Origin: an uncultured Woeseiaceae bacterium
GTDB lineage: Bacteria; Pseudomonadota; Gammaproteobacteria; Steroidobacterales; Woeseiaceae
Length of the DNA: 33,705 nt
Direction: 5' to 3'
Assembly: GCA_945788625.1 (NCBI GenBank)
Contig: CALZMQ010000041.1
Coordinates: 1 to 33,705, forward strand
The stretch's first letter is position 1, and each line of letters starts with the position of its first letter. The notes beneath the pieces were generated by a model. It searched no databases, was not told the DNA's origin, and was given only the letters and a program-made list of their open reading frames with translations. Of the stretch, positions 8,432 to 16,092 are shown piece after piece. The position numbers and the translations under genes were made by a program.

Positions 8432-8445
8432 CTTGCATACGCAAG
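8432..8445. promoter_or_regulatory. Inverted repeat just upstream of leucine dehydrogenase
   Basis: CTTGC and GCAAG flank ATAC, a perfect 5-4-5 dyad, 19 bp before the leucine dehydrogenase start and 8 bp beyond its ribosome site. Position and symmetry suggest an operator for the divergent Lrp/AsnC protein, or a leader hairpin. A minus-strand TATATT or ATATTAG at about 8447-8454 could be the -10 box for the operon. Confidence 0.4.
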
Positions 8446-8507
8446 ACTAATATATCGCGAAAAATCCCGATAAGTGTTGCAAAATCTGTTATGTAACGGC
8501 TGAACAG

Positions 8508-8522
8508 CGCATAATCTATGCG
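8508..8522. promoter_or_regulatory. Perfect 15-bp palindrome, candidate Lrp/AsnC operator
   Basis: CGCATA and TATGCG flank ATC, a perfect 6-3-6 dyad, 25 bp before the regulator ATG. Its 15-bp length matches the usual Lrp/AsnC site size. CATAAT at 8510-8515 inside it could serve as the regulator's -10 box, so binding would give autorepression. No good -35 box is visible. Confidence 0.5.
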
Positions 8523-8547
8523 TAGCTGGACTTTTGGTGAATAACTC

Positions 8548-9015
8548 ATGCAAACCGTTTCGATCGATCATATCGACCGCAAAATCCTCGATCTCCTGCA
8601 GTCGGAGCCCGGCATCAACGCCTCGGCCATCGGCGAGCGCATCGGCCTGTCGCAGTCTGCTTGCTGGCGGCGCATTCAGCGCCTGCGCGAGGAAGGGGTC
8701 TTCAGGGACCATCCCGTCATCCTGGACCGTGAGAAGGTCGGACTGACCACCATGGTGTTCGCGCACGTCAAACTCACCTCGCACGGCCGCAGTAACCTGT
8801 CGGCGTTCGCGGACGCGGTGAAACGCTACCCCGAAGTCATGGACTGCTACGTCCTGCTCGGCAACGTCGACTTTCTGTTGCGTATCGTTGCCGCGGACAT
8901 CAAGGCCTACGAACAGTTCTTCTTCGAGAAGTTGTCGCAGCTGCCCGGCATACAGGAAGTCACGTCGAATATCGTCCTGTCGGACATCAAGCATTCGACG
9001 GCCTTGCCGGTCTGA
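8548..9015 (+). CDS. Lrp/AsnC-family transcriptional regulator, BkdR-like
   Basis: This 155-aa protein has the standard two-part layout: an N-terminal winged helix-turn-helix (residues about 6-55: DHIDRKILDLLQ, then ASAIGERIGLSQSACWRRIQ) and a C-terminal RAM ligand-binding domain (from about 65, with CYVLLGNVDFLLRIV). Such proteins form octamers that sense amino acids. The gene is divergent from the leucine and branched-chain oxoacid operon, as bkdR is in Pseudomonas putida, where BkdR activates the operon with branched-chain amino acids as effectors. By position it is the likely local regulator. The ribosome site upstream of ATG 8548 is weak. The family call is secure; the target is inferred. 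Confidence 0.9.
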   Translation: MQTVSIDHIDRKILDLLQSEPGINASAIGERIGLSQSACWRRIQRLREEGVFRDHPVILDREKVGLTTMVFAHVKLTSHGRSNLSAFADAVKRYPEVMDCYVLLGNVDFLLRIVAADIKAYEQFFFEKLSQLPGIQEVTSNIVLSDIKHSTALPV

Positions 9016-9100
9016 GGACAGGGTTCGGGAAAGAGTTTTGCAATCGCGGTGTTCGGCATAGTGCCGTTGCAAATGGCAGTGTCTTTCGGCGCGGCCGCGA

Positions 9101-10156
9101 CTACCATTTACCGTCGAGGTCGCCCACACGATCGAACGGCTCGCCAATAAGTACGCCCAGCTCGCGTTGTTCGTCGCGGTCGAGGCGAATCTGCGGACGA
9201 CCGTGTGCCCAGCGCCAGTTACAGACGACGGCAACGTCGCCGACGCTCCAGTCGATGGGAATACCGAAGCGGTCGTATACGTCCACGAACAATTGCTTCT
9301 CCGCACGCGTCATTTCACTGAGGTCGCCGAAGGTCAGTTTTAGCGGGCGTTGCGCGTAGGGCAGGTGCTGGACCTTGGGCCAAGTGTCGAACCACATGCC
9401 GTCGTCGGCGACGCTGCTGAAGAGCACGTTGCGGTCGAGCGGCGGAAAATACTCGTATGCCGAGACGTAATAACGCGTCTTCAACAGCCGGTCCGGGCCC
9501 CATTCGGTTTCGAGGCCGTGCGCGCGTGCCTTGCGCTCCGCCTCGTCCGGGTCCTCGGTCAACATCGACTTCTGCCAGTGATTGTAGACACCGATTTCCT
9601 CGGTGCCGGCGAACGCCTCGCGGTCGGTCAGATCGCGGTGATAGCAGAGGCCGAGTTCTTTCAGTTTCTGACCGAACCCGGTCTCGAGAATGGCGTCGGT
9701 AGCCTTGAGATTGTCCGAGACGAAGGTCTGGCCCTTGCCGTCGGCTGCGCGGCGCGCGAGGAAGCCGAGCATCGACGTGCTCGTGCCGACGTAGGCCATC
9801 TCATGGTGGTAGTGCAGCCAGGCCTGCAACGGTGCGCCGACCTCGTAGACGCTGCGTACGATATTATCGCGCGGGTTCGCACCGGCTTCGTAGCGCATCT
9901 CGTTTTGCATGATGAGCTTCGCGGCCCGGCGCATTAACTGCAGGTCCGTAAGACTCGTGTTGACGAGATACACGAGTCCGGTGTCGTCGAACATCTCGTT
10001 CATCCGGCGTGCCAGCCCGCTTCCCGGACTGAGGTCGGCTTCATCCATGTCGTAGTCGGAACAATCTATGGTGAATACGTGCGGCGCAACGGCGGGTTTA
10101 CCTGTCCACCAGCGTGGCTCGATGATGCCTGCAAGGGGTTCCATGGAAGCGCTCAT
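9101..10156 (-). CDS. TauD/TfdA-like Fe(II)/2-oxoglutarate dioxygenase
   Basis: This is a cytoplasmic oxygenase expected to hydroxylate or cleave a small substrate using 2-oxoglutarate. The iron facial triad appears as HxE at His117/Glu119 in LHYHHEMAYV, a variant seen in clavaminate-synthase-type members instead of HxD, with a distal His318 in NWRWAHGRPQI. The arginine-rich stretch after it (RLDRDEQRE) probably supplies the 2-oxoglutarate carboxylate ligand. At 351 aa it lacks the extra N-terminal zinc domain of gamma-butyrobetaine hydroxylases. The ATG overlaps the thioesterase stop by 4 nt (10153-10156), so it is the last gene of a four-gene operon. The substrate is unknown; the carnitine-like neighbours make a quaternary amine or beta-hydroxy acid precursor possible. 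Confidence 0.75.
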   Translation of the reverse strand: MSASMEPLAGIIEPRWWTGKPAVAPHVFTIDCSDYDMDEADLSPGSGLARRMNEMFDDTGLVYLVNTSLTDLQLMRRAAKLIMQNEMRYEAGANPRDNIVRSVYEVGAPLQAWLHYHHEMAYVGTSTSMLGFLARRAADGKGQTFVSDNLKATDAILETGFGQKLKELGLCYHRDLTDREAFAGTEEIGVYNHWQKSMLTEDPDEAERKARAHGLETEWGPDRLLKTRYYVSAYEYFPPLDRNVLFSSVADDGMWFDTWPKVQHLPYAQRPLKLTFGDLSEMTRAEKQLFVDVYDRFGIPIDWSVGDVAVVCNWRWAHGRPQIRLDRDEQRELGVLIGEPFDRVGDLDGKW

Positions 10157-10572
10157 GGGTCCTGCTCCAGTTGTTGCTCGGCGATGCTGCGCAAATCATC
10201 GGAAATCGTGACGGCACAGCGCTTTTTCAGGTCGAATAATACTATGACACTTTCCAGCGTTGCGGCCACCTCGCCGCTGGCCAGGTTGGTCATTTCATAA
10301 GTAACCGTCATCGATTTCCCGCCGATTTTTTTCAGCGCTGCATGTATTTCGAGCAGGTCTCCCGCGTTCACTTCGTCCTGGTAATCGATGGTGTGACGGA
10401 CATCGACCCAGCCCAGCTTGCCGGACTCGTTGCGGGCGCCATTCCAGCCGAACAGGTGATGCAGGAAGTGATAGGAAGCGTCGTCGAACATCGCGACGTA
10501 GAATCGCGTCGTCATGTGGCCCATGACGTCGCACTGCCAGGGCTGGGCGATGCCCTTATGTACGGAAATCAT
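10153..10572 (-). CDS. Hotdog-fold acyl-CoA thioesterase
   Basis: This small 139-aa single-domain protein of the 4-hydroxybenzoyl-CoA thioesterase class would hydrolyse an acyl-CoA. The N-terminal QCDVMGHMTTRFYVAMFDDA stretch has the Asp/His-containing pattern of the catalytic helix, and VDVRHTIDYQDEVNAGDLLEI is the usual following strand. It overlaps both neighbours as ATGA (10569-10572 upstream, 10153-10156 downstream), so translation is coupled to the beta-keto acid cleavage enzyme. In carnitine catabolism the partner of that enzyme is betainyl-CoA thioesterase (CdhB), and the role here is probably parallel: releasing the acid from the CoA ester made by its neighbour. The exact substrate is not shown by the sequence. 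Confidence 0.8.
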   Translation of the reverse strand: MISVHKGIAQPWQCDVMGHMTTRFYVAMFDDASYHFLHHLFGWNGARNESGKLGWVDVRHTIDYQDEVNAGDLLEIHAALKKIGGKSMTVTYEMTNLASGEVAATLESVIVLFDLKKRCAVTISDDLRSIAEQQLEQDP

Positions 10573-11456
10573 GCTTGCCTGAGCCCGAGCGATTCGCGCG
10601 CTTCGGCCGGCGACTGAACGCTGGCTCCCATCGACTCGACAATGTTACGTGCGCGCTCGACGAGTTGCGCGTTGGAGGCGAGCACGCCTTTCTCGAGGTA
10701 CAGGTTGTCTTCGAGGCCGACTCGCACGTTGCCGCCGAGCAGCACTGATTGAGCGACCATCGGCATCTCCATCGCGCCGATAGCGAACCCGGTCCAGTTA
10801 CAGCCTGCCGGGAGTTCGTTGACCATCGCCTGGAATATCCCCGGCGTGGCAGGCGCGCCCCACGGGATGCCCAGGCATACCTGGAACAGCGGCGGATCGT
10901 CGACCAGGCCCTGCTCGATCAGGTGTTTCGCGAACCAGATCTGTCCCGCGTCGAAGACCTCCAGCTCCGGCTTGACGCCGATCTCCTGCAGTCGCCTGGC
11001 GCCGAGTTCCAGCATCGTTTGCGTCGACACGTACACGTAATTCTGGCCCATGTAGTTGAACGAACCGCAGTCCATCGAACAGATTTCCGGCAGCAATGCC
11101 TCGACATGCTCCATTCGTTCCATCTGGCCGACACAATCGGTGTCGTCGGTGAAAGCGAGCGGATCGTCGTCGGGGCCGAGATAGAGGTCGCCGCCCATGC
11201 CCGTGGTCAGGTTGAGGATGACGTCGGTATTGCTGCTGCGGATCCTGTCGACGACCTCGCGATACAGGTCGATGTCGCGTGTCGGTTTGCCCGTGCCCGG
11301 CTCGCGCACGTGTACGTGTGCGATGGCCGCGCCGGCTTTTGCGGCTTCGATTGCCGCATGCGCGATTTCCTCGGGCGACTTCGGCAACTCCGGGTGCTTA
11401 CTCGCCGTGTCGCCCGAGCCTGTCACCGCGCAAGTGATGATCGGATTTCGGTTCAA
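10569..11456 (-). CDS. Beta-keto acid cleavage enzyme (BKACE/DUF849), CdhC-like
   Basis: Members condense a beta-keto acid with acetyl-CoA and split it into acetoacetate and a new acyl-CoA, using zinc. The N terminus reads IITCAVTGSGDT, the zinc His-x-His is His47/His49 in AIAHVHVREP, and the late RVGLEDNLYLEKG block carries the third zinc ligand Glu and the catalytic Asp. From memory the whole protein is strikingly like Pseudomonas CdhC, which acts on dehydrocarnitine: NLTTGMGGDL, LPEICSMDCGS and CLGIPWGAPA are all shared features. The length of 295 aa is normal. It lies 18 nt after the isoaspartyl peptidase and overlaps the thioesterase. No carnitine dehydrogenase is in the window, so the true substrate remains open. 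Confidence 0.87.
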   Translation of the reverse strand: MNRNPIITCAVTGSGDTASKHPELPKSPEEIAHAAIEAAKAGAAIAHVHVREPGTGKPTRDIDLYREVVDRIRSSNTDVILNLTTGMGGDLYLGPDDDPLAFTDDTDCVGQMERMEHVEALLPEICSMDCGSFNYMGQNYVYVSTQTMLELGARRLQEIGVKPELEVFDAGQIWFAKHLIEQGLVDDPPLFQVCLGIPWGAPATPGIFQAMVNELPAGCNWTGFAIGAMEMPMVAQSVLLGGNVRVGLEDNLYLEKGVLASNAQLVERARNIVESMGASVQSPAEARESLGLRQA

Positions 11457-11474
11457 TTGGATTTCCTCTGCGGC

Positions 11475-12356
11475 CTAGTCGAAAGTCGCAACGGTGATGG
11501 CTGAATTCGATGCGGCCGATGCACGCTTCATGCCTTGGGAGTTATACGGCATCGCTATCTCGCCGCTCTTCGTGACGGCGATGATGCCGGCATCGCCGCC
11601 GAGACGTTTCACCTCGTCGAGCATTTCGCCAATGGCCTGCTCCAGGCCGACGCCGGACCGATAGCGAAAAGCGATCGCGGTGGCCCCACCCGCCCGAATA
11701 ATGTGTTCGCCGGTGCCCGTGCACGAGATCGCGATGCCGTCGTCGGCCCAGGTTCCCGGACCGATCAAAGGGGTGTCGCCAATGCGGCCCTTGAGCTTGC
11801 CGAAAGTGCCGCCCGTCGAAGTCGCGGCGGCCAGGCCGCCGGTTTTGTCGAGCGCAACCGCGCCGACCGTGCCATGCACGAAGCCGCCAATGTCGGCACC
11901 GGTCACGCCGACGGGAAGAATGTAGTACGCCGCCGGATCGGCAACCTCGGCGAAGTGATTGCTGCGTGCAAAATCGAGGGCGCCCTTGCCGGCCAGCATT
12001 ACGTGCGGGGTCTTCTCCATGACACCACGGGCGACCTGCACCGGGCTGACGACATCAGGCAACGCCGCAACGGCGCCCGCTTTGCGCGACCTGCCATCCA
12101 TGATCGACGCGTCCAGTTCGACGTGACCCGCGCTATTGGGGGCGGAACCGCGGCCGGCGACATACAGGCCACAGGTTTCGAGCTCGTTGACGGCGTGTTC
12201 CACAACGTCGAGTGCGCTGCCACCCTTGGCGAGGCGTTGCTCGCAATCGGTCGCCAGCTTGCGCAGATGCTCTTCGGTTACCGCGTAGTCGCGACCGGCG
12301 ACCGCGCCCGCGCCGCCGTGCAAGGCCAGGGCGTATTTCTCTGTTTCGTTTTGCAT
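11475..12356 (-). CDS. iaaA: Isoaspartyl peptidase / plant-type L-asparaginase
   Basis: This Ntn-hydrolase cleaves itself into two chains and then hydrolyses beta-aspartyl dipeptides or asparagine. The N-terminal LALHGGAGA motif and ALDVVEHAVNELE are characteristic. The autocleavage site is Gly162-Thr163 in FVHGTVGAVALDKTGG, making Thr163 the nucleophile, and STGGT and GTGEHIIRAGGA complete the active site. At 293 aa it is a little shorter than E. coli IaaA (about 320). No signal peptide is visible, so it is probably cytoplasmic. It is first in the operon with the beta-keto acid cleavage enzyme, thioesterase and dioxygenase. Its promoter should lie in 12357-12500, but I cannot assign one firmly. 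Confidence 0.88.
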   Translation of the reverse strand: MQNETEKYALALHGGAGAVAGRDYAVTEEHLRKLATDCEQRLAKGGSALDVVEHAVNELETCGLYVAGRGSAPNSAGHVELDASIMDGRSRKAGAVAALPDVVSPVQVARGVMEKTPHVMLAGKGALDFARSNHFAEVADPAAYYILPVGVTGADIGGFVHGTVGAVALDKTGGLAAATSTGGTFGKLKGRIGDTPLIGPGTWADDGIAISCTGTGEHIIRAGGATAIAFRYRSGVGLEQAIGEMLDEVKRLGGDAGIIAVTKSGEIAMPYNSQGMKRASAASNSAITVATFD

Positions 12357-12432
12357 CGGCCAAATTTACTCGACTTCGGCGGGCGCGTACACGAGTTGCG
12401 CATGTTCGATCTGAGCGAGTCCTGCCGGCCGG

Positions 12433-12444
12433 TTTGCGCAAACG
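12433..12444. promoter_or_regulatory. 12-bp palindrome GTTTGCGCAAAC
   Basis: This perfect 12-bp dyad lies 77 bp upstream of the iaaA start. It has the form of a site for a dimeric repressor and could control the iaaA operon. No regulator gene for it is visible nearby. Confidence 0.3.
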
Positions 12445-12693
12445 GGTGGCCTGTTGGGGTTTGATTCCATTTCGATATATAGGCCCGGATCGGCCCTGGT
12501 GGCACCGCAGAAGCCTCGATCATCGTCACTCGGCCGTGCTGGCACGGCATCCCGGTGCCGTCGGCTGCCGTGAAATGCCGCCGCCGGCCGGCAATCCCAG
12601 GGCAGGCCGCGAACGGCTGCAAGTCTAGGAATCGCAGGGGCTGTGGCCCGCCTGGCCGCCCCGTGGTCATTGCCGAGCGCTGTTGCAGAATAG

Positions 12694-12784
12694 CCACTAT
12701 TGGCCGTTATTTAACATAATAAATTGTCGCGATAGTGGGTTGTTGTGTTTTTGATACAAAAATTGCCGGTATCCCACTATTGGC
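12694..12784. repeat. Three copies of a CCACTAT motif upstream of the TonB receptor
   Basis: CCACTATTGGC occurs at 12694-12704 and again at 12774-12784, exactly 80 bp apart. Between them ATAGTGGG (12732-12739) is the same core in the other orientation. Repeated sites flanking a promoter suggest binding of a regulator at several positions, possibly with looping. All three lie upstream of the predicted -35 box at 12833. Confidence 0.4.
12748..12762. promoter_or_regulatory. Palindrome TTTTTGATACAAAAA
   Basis: This perfect 6-3-6 dyad lies between the second and third CCACTAT motifs and about 70 bp upstream of the predicted TonB receptor promoter. It is a candidate operator; the protein is unknown. 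Confidence 0.35.
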
Positions 12785-12832
12785 TAATAAACGCCATAAA
12801 CCCTGTAGATTCAGTGCCTGTAGCCCGAAATA

Positions 12833-12861
12833 TTTACTGCTGAAGGCATTGGTGGTATAAA
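12833..12861 (+). promoter_or_regulatory. Sigma-70-type promoter of the TonB receptor
   Basis: TTTACT (12833-12838) and TATAAA (12856-12861) are separated by the ideal 17 bp. Transcription would begin near 12868 and give a leader of about 57 nt that contains a small GCGTT/AACGC hairpin (12871-12888). A ribosome site AAGGGGA (12911-12917) then precedes the ATG. Confidence 0.55.
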
Positions 12862-12924
12862 AGTCGCCATGCGTTGTGCGAAAAACGCAACGGCTATTTT
12901 TTAACAGCATAAGGGGAACATTTC

Positions 12925-15900
12925 ATGTCTTCGAAAAGCAGACTGCGTACTGCTGTTCGACTTGCTCTAGGCGTTGGTGCCGGTGCAGTCGCTGCAGGTT
13001 TTGCACCTGGCGCTTTGGCGCAAGGGGCAGACGAGTCCGAAGCAGTACTTGAGGAAATTATCACTACGGGTTCGCGCATCAAACGCGCCGACATCGATAG
13101 TGCCAGTCCGGTCACGGTAATCGACCGCGAGGTTCTACTTGCACAGGGTATTACCGACGTCGGTAATCTGTTGCAACGCATGCCGTCGATGTCCGGTTCG
13201 CCAATCGGCACCACGACGAACAACGGCGGTAACGGTTCGGTACAGATCGACCTCCGCGGTATGGGCGTCGATCGCACGCTGACACTTGTTAACGGTAAAC
13301 GTACTGTTGACGGCGGCGATTACCAGACGATTCCGGCCAACATGATCGAACGCGTTGAAATCCTGAAAGACGGCGCATCCGCTGTCTACGGTGCTGACGC
13401 AGTTGCCGGTGTTGTGAACATCATCACGCGTACCGACTTCGAAGGTCTGGAGATCACGGCTCAGAACGCCGACTTCTTCGACATGGATGACGGCGCGCAG
13501 AACTCCATCGGCCTCATCGCCGGCAAGCAGTTCGATGGCGGACACATCGTCTTCGGTGCCGAATTCGTGGATCAGTCCCCGGCCTATCAAAGCGATACGC
13601 CCTGGGATTTCTTCCAGAACGGCTTCTACATCTATCCGGAAGGCTGCGAAGCCCAGGTAGCGGCGCCCTACGATGGAACCTCATCCGGTGGTTGCTATCC
13701 GCTCGGTTCGTCGCGTATCCCGGAAAGTCGTCTGCAGTTCTTTGTCGTTCGCGATATCAATGATAATGGTACGCCGACCGATCCTTCCGATGACTTCCCG
13801 AATCCTGGCGATCACCCCGGACTCGGCCGTTTCCTGATCGGCACGCCGGCAGGCCAGCCGTACGAAGTCGGTACGATGATCCCGCATGACAACCGTACCT
13901 ATAACTACTCGCCCGTCAACTACATGCAGACGCCTTACGAGCGTACGAACGTGTTCATGGAAACGAGATTCGATCTCACGGAAACCGTTCGATTCAATGT
14001 GGGTATACGCGGTAACTTCCGTCAGTCGAAGCAGGAATTGGCACCGATGCCGTTTACCGGCGGTGACCCGATGCACAACGGCTTCTTCATCAACCCGACG
14101 ACCGGCGTGAACACGCCTTACGAGGGTGTCTCGGAGAACAACTACTACCTCCGTCGTGCCATCGATGCGTACAACCTCGCTAACGGCACCACGCTCGGTT
14201 ACGAGCCGCTGGTCCAGCCCCGTCGTCGTATGATCGAAACCACTCGCGACTTCACGCAGGACGTCACGCAGATTCAAGCCGTTGTCGGTCTCGAGGGCGA
14301 GTTCAACGATCTCGACTGGGAAGTCAGCTACAACCGTGGCTATCGCAGCCGTACAGACGTTGACGGCGGCCAGTTCTCCGGCGCGCGCCTGGACAACTCC
14401 ATGGGTCCCTCCGCGGATCTCGACGGTGACGGGCAGCCTGAATGCTACGCCCAGCCCGGTTCCGATCCAGGCGGCGTTGATGCAAGCACCCTTATCACGG
14501 GCTGTGTACCGCTGAATTTCTTCGGCGGCGGCGTTGTCGACCCGATCACGAGCCAGCCTGTCACAGGTACGTTGACGCAGGACATGATCGACTATGTCCA
14601 GGTCGACCTGATCGATACGTTCACGACGATCATGGATACGGCAAGCGCCAGTGTCGCCGGTTCGGCGATGGAATTGCCGGGTGGTGAGTTACAGTGGGCA
14701 GCAGGGCTCGGTTACTGGGGGCAGAAGTACACGTACAACCCCGATTCGGGCAAGCAGACCGGCGCAGTAACGGGTAACGTTGGCGCGGGTACTGACGGTT
14801 CGCTGTACAACACGAGTATCTTCGCCGAGGTTCTGGCACCGGTTATGGACAACGGCACACAGGCGATCGACCTGAAAGCCGGCGTTCGTTACGACGACTG
14901 GAGCGCGTTTGACGGCGATACGACCTGGCAATTCGGTGTCGAATTCCAGGCAGTGGAGGCTCTGAAACTGCGTGCTACGGCTGGTACGATCTTCCGTGCA
15001 CCGACCATCAGTGACCTGTTCGGCGGTATCGTCGACAGCTTCCCGACCTTCTCGGATCCCTGTAACGCGGCTAACTTCGCGAACTCCCCGGGCTGTGCAC
15101 AGGTTGCACCGCAATTCGACAGCCAGGTGAACTCGAGGGTTGGTGGCAACTCAAACCTGATTCCGGAAACCGGCGACACGTTGACGGCTGGTCTGGTCTG
15201 GAGCCCCGAGTTCGGCAACAGTGACACGACGGTAACGCTGGACTACTGGCAGGTCGAGATCGAGGACGGCATCAGTTCCCTGGGTGTCGACAAGATCCTG
15301 ACAGAGTGCTACGTCAATCTGAACCAGAACTCCTGTAGCCTGATCACGCGTAATGCCGACTACACCATCAACAACATCCTTGATGCGAGCCTTAACGTCG
15401 CGGACCAGGGTGCCAGGGGTGTCGATACGGAAATCCGTTGGGCGATGGAGTCCGACATCGGTCAGTGGGAAGCCGCTCTGCTCTGGTCTCACCTGCTCGA
15501 GCGCACGAAGACGGCAACACCGGGCGATACTGAAGACGATCTGTCTGGACGTCATACGGATCCGACCGCCGAGGATGGTGGCGCTTACGCAACCGACAAG
15601 TTCAACTACTCTGTGCAGTGGTACAGGGACGGACTGTCAATCGGTTACCTGGGCGAGTTCATCAGTGAGCTGGATTCCGACACGTTCTGTAACTGTGGCA
15701 CCGGCAATGCAGTCGACAAAGACGGCAACACCGTCTACTTGCAGAAGATCGACTCACAGCTGTACCACGACATCGTAGTCAACTACACGTTCGAAGACTA
15801 CGGTACGAACGTCGCGGTTGGTATCACCAACATCACGGACGAAGCACCGCCGTTCATCGAGACTGGCTTCAACGCTGGTACCGATCCTTCGACGTATCGT

Positions 15901-15948
15901 CTGTTTGGTCGCGGTTACTACCTGCGTCTGACGCAAACGTTTGAATAA
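12925..15948 (+). CDS. TonB-dependent outer-membrane receptor, 1007 aa
   Basis: This is an outer-membrane barrel that takes up a substrate using TonB energy. A signal peptide covers residues 1-32, with likely cleavage after GALA. A TonB-box-like acidic stretch (VLEEIITTGSRIKR) leads to the plug domain at about 50-170, with PVTVIDREVLL, VQIDLRGMGVDRTLTLVNGKR and VEILKDGASAVYGADAVAGVVNI. The rest is a long barrel ending in GRGYYLRLTQTFE. Cysteines spaced through the loops suggest disulfides outside. Codon choice favours GGT and CGT more than the neighbours do, which suggests high expression. ATG 12925 follows AAGGGGA by 7 nt. It is divergent from the iaaA operon and ends in a strong terminator, so it is monocistronic. 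Peptides are a reasonable substrate guess from context only. Confidence 0.93.
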   Translation: MSSKSRLRTAVRLALGVGAGAVAAGFAPGALAQGADESEAVLEEIITTGSRIKRADIDSASPVTVIDREVLLAQGITDVGNLLQRMPSMSGSPIGTTTNNGGNGSVQIDLRGMGVDRTLTLVNGKRTVDGGDYQTIPANMIERVEILKDGASAVYGADAVAGVVNIITRTDFEGLEITAQNADFFDMDDGAQNSIGLIAGKQFDGGHIVFGAEFVDQSPAYQSDTPWDFFQNGFYIYPEGCEAQVAAPYDGTSSGGCYPLGSSRIPESRLQFFVVRDINDNGTPTDPSDDFPNPGDHPGLGRFLIGTPAGQPYEVGTMIPHDNRTYNYSPVNYMQTPYERTNVFMETRFDLTETVRFNVGIRGNFRQSKQELAPMPFTGGDPMHNGFFINPTTGVNTPYEGVSENNYYLRRAIDAYNLANGTTLGYEPLVQPRRRMIETTRDFTQDVTQIQAVVGLEGEFNDLDWEVSYNRGYRSRTDVDGGQFSGARLDNSMGPSADLDGDGQPECYAQPGSDPGGVDASTLITGCVPLNFFGGGVVDPITSQPVTGTLTQDMIDYVQVDLIDTFTTIMDTASASVAGSAMELPGGELQWAAGLGYWGQKYTYNPDSGKQTGAVTGNVGAGTDGSLYNTSIFAEVLAPVMDNGTQAIDLKAGVRYDDWSAFDGDTTWQFGVEFQAVEALKLRATAGTIFRAPTISDLFGGIVDSFPTFSDPCNAANFANSPGCAQVAPQFDSQVNSRVGGNSNLIPETGDTLTAGLVWSPEFGNSDTTVTLDYWQVEIEDGISSLGVDKILTECYVNLNQNSCSLITRNADYTINNILDASLNVADQGARGVDTEIRWAMESDIGQWEAALLWSHLLERTKTATPGDTEDDLSGRHTDPTAEDGGAYATDKFNYSVQWYRDGLSIGYLGEFISELDSDTFCNCGTGNAVDKDGNTVYLQKIDSQLYHDIVVNYTFEDYGTNVAVGITNITDEAPPFIETGFNAGTDPSTYRLFGRGYYLRLTQTFE

Positions 15949-15977
15949 GTCAGACTCGTTCTGACAGCAAGAATGGG

Positions 15978-16006
15978 AAGGGCCGCGAAAGCGGCCCTTC
16001 TTTTTT
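15978..16006 (+). terminator. Intrinsic terminator of the TonB receptor gene
   Basis: A perfect 9-bp stem, AAGGGCCGC (15978-15986) with GCGGCCCTT (15991-15999), closes a GAAA tetraloop and is followed by C and six T. It starts 29 nt after the receptor stop codon. Confidence 0.92.
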
Positions 16007-16024
16007 ATCGTAAGCAAAAGGGGC

Positions 16025-16084
16025 CTAAAAGGTGTCTGGTTTATTTTCCGGAAAATAAACCTGACACCTTTTAGACACCTTTTA
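16025..16084. repeat. 50-bp near-perfect palindrome plus a repeated arm
   Basis: The arms 16025-16049 and 16050-16074 are inverse copies, matching at 24 of 25 positions (the mismatch is at 16037) with no loop. The outer part GACACCTTTTA is then repeated directly (16063-16073 and 16074-16084). It lies between the receptor terminator and the methyltransferase stop, ending 9 bp before that stop. The form resembles a dispersed palindromic unit of the REP type and could act as a bidirectional terminator or as a substrate for a REP-associated transposase; neither is shown here. Confidence 0.7.
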
Positions 16085-16092
16085 CATCTTTG

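Larger units (their letters stand above)
12357..12924. other. 568-bp divergent regulatory region between iaaA and the TonB receptor
   Basis: The part next to iaaA (12357-12670) is GC-rich with several short stems, for example ACGGCA/TGCCGT around 12552-12570, and no credible gene. The part from about 12690 to 12924 is AT-rich and holds repeated CCACTAT motifs, a 15-bp palindrome and the TonB receptor promoter, each listed separately. Overlapping open frames in this stretch are low-complexity shadows. Confidence 0.5.

Noticed and set aside
9054..9066. CGGCA-TAG-TGCCG hairpin between the regulator and the dioxygenase
   Set aside because: The stem is only 5 bp with no T-tract on either strand, so I would not call it a terminator.
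11535..12464. Long plus-strand open frame of 309 codons over iaaA
   Set aside because: It is antisense to a well-supported Ntn-hydrolase, has no domain I can recognise, and has the Arg/Val/Asp-rich composition of a reverse-frame shadow in GC-rich DNA.
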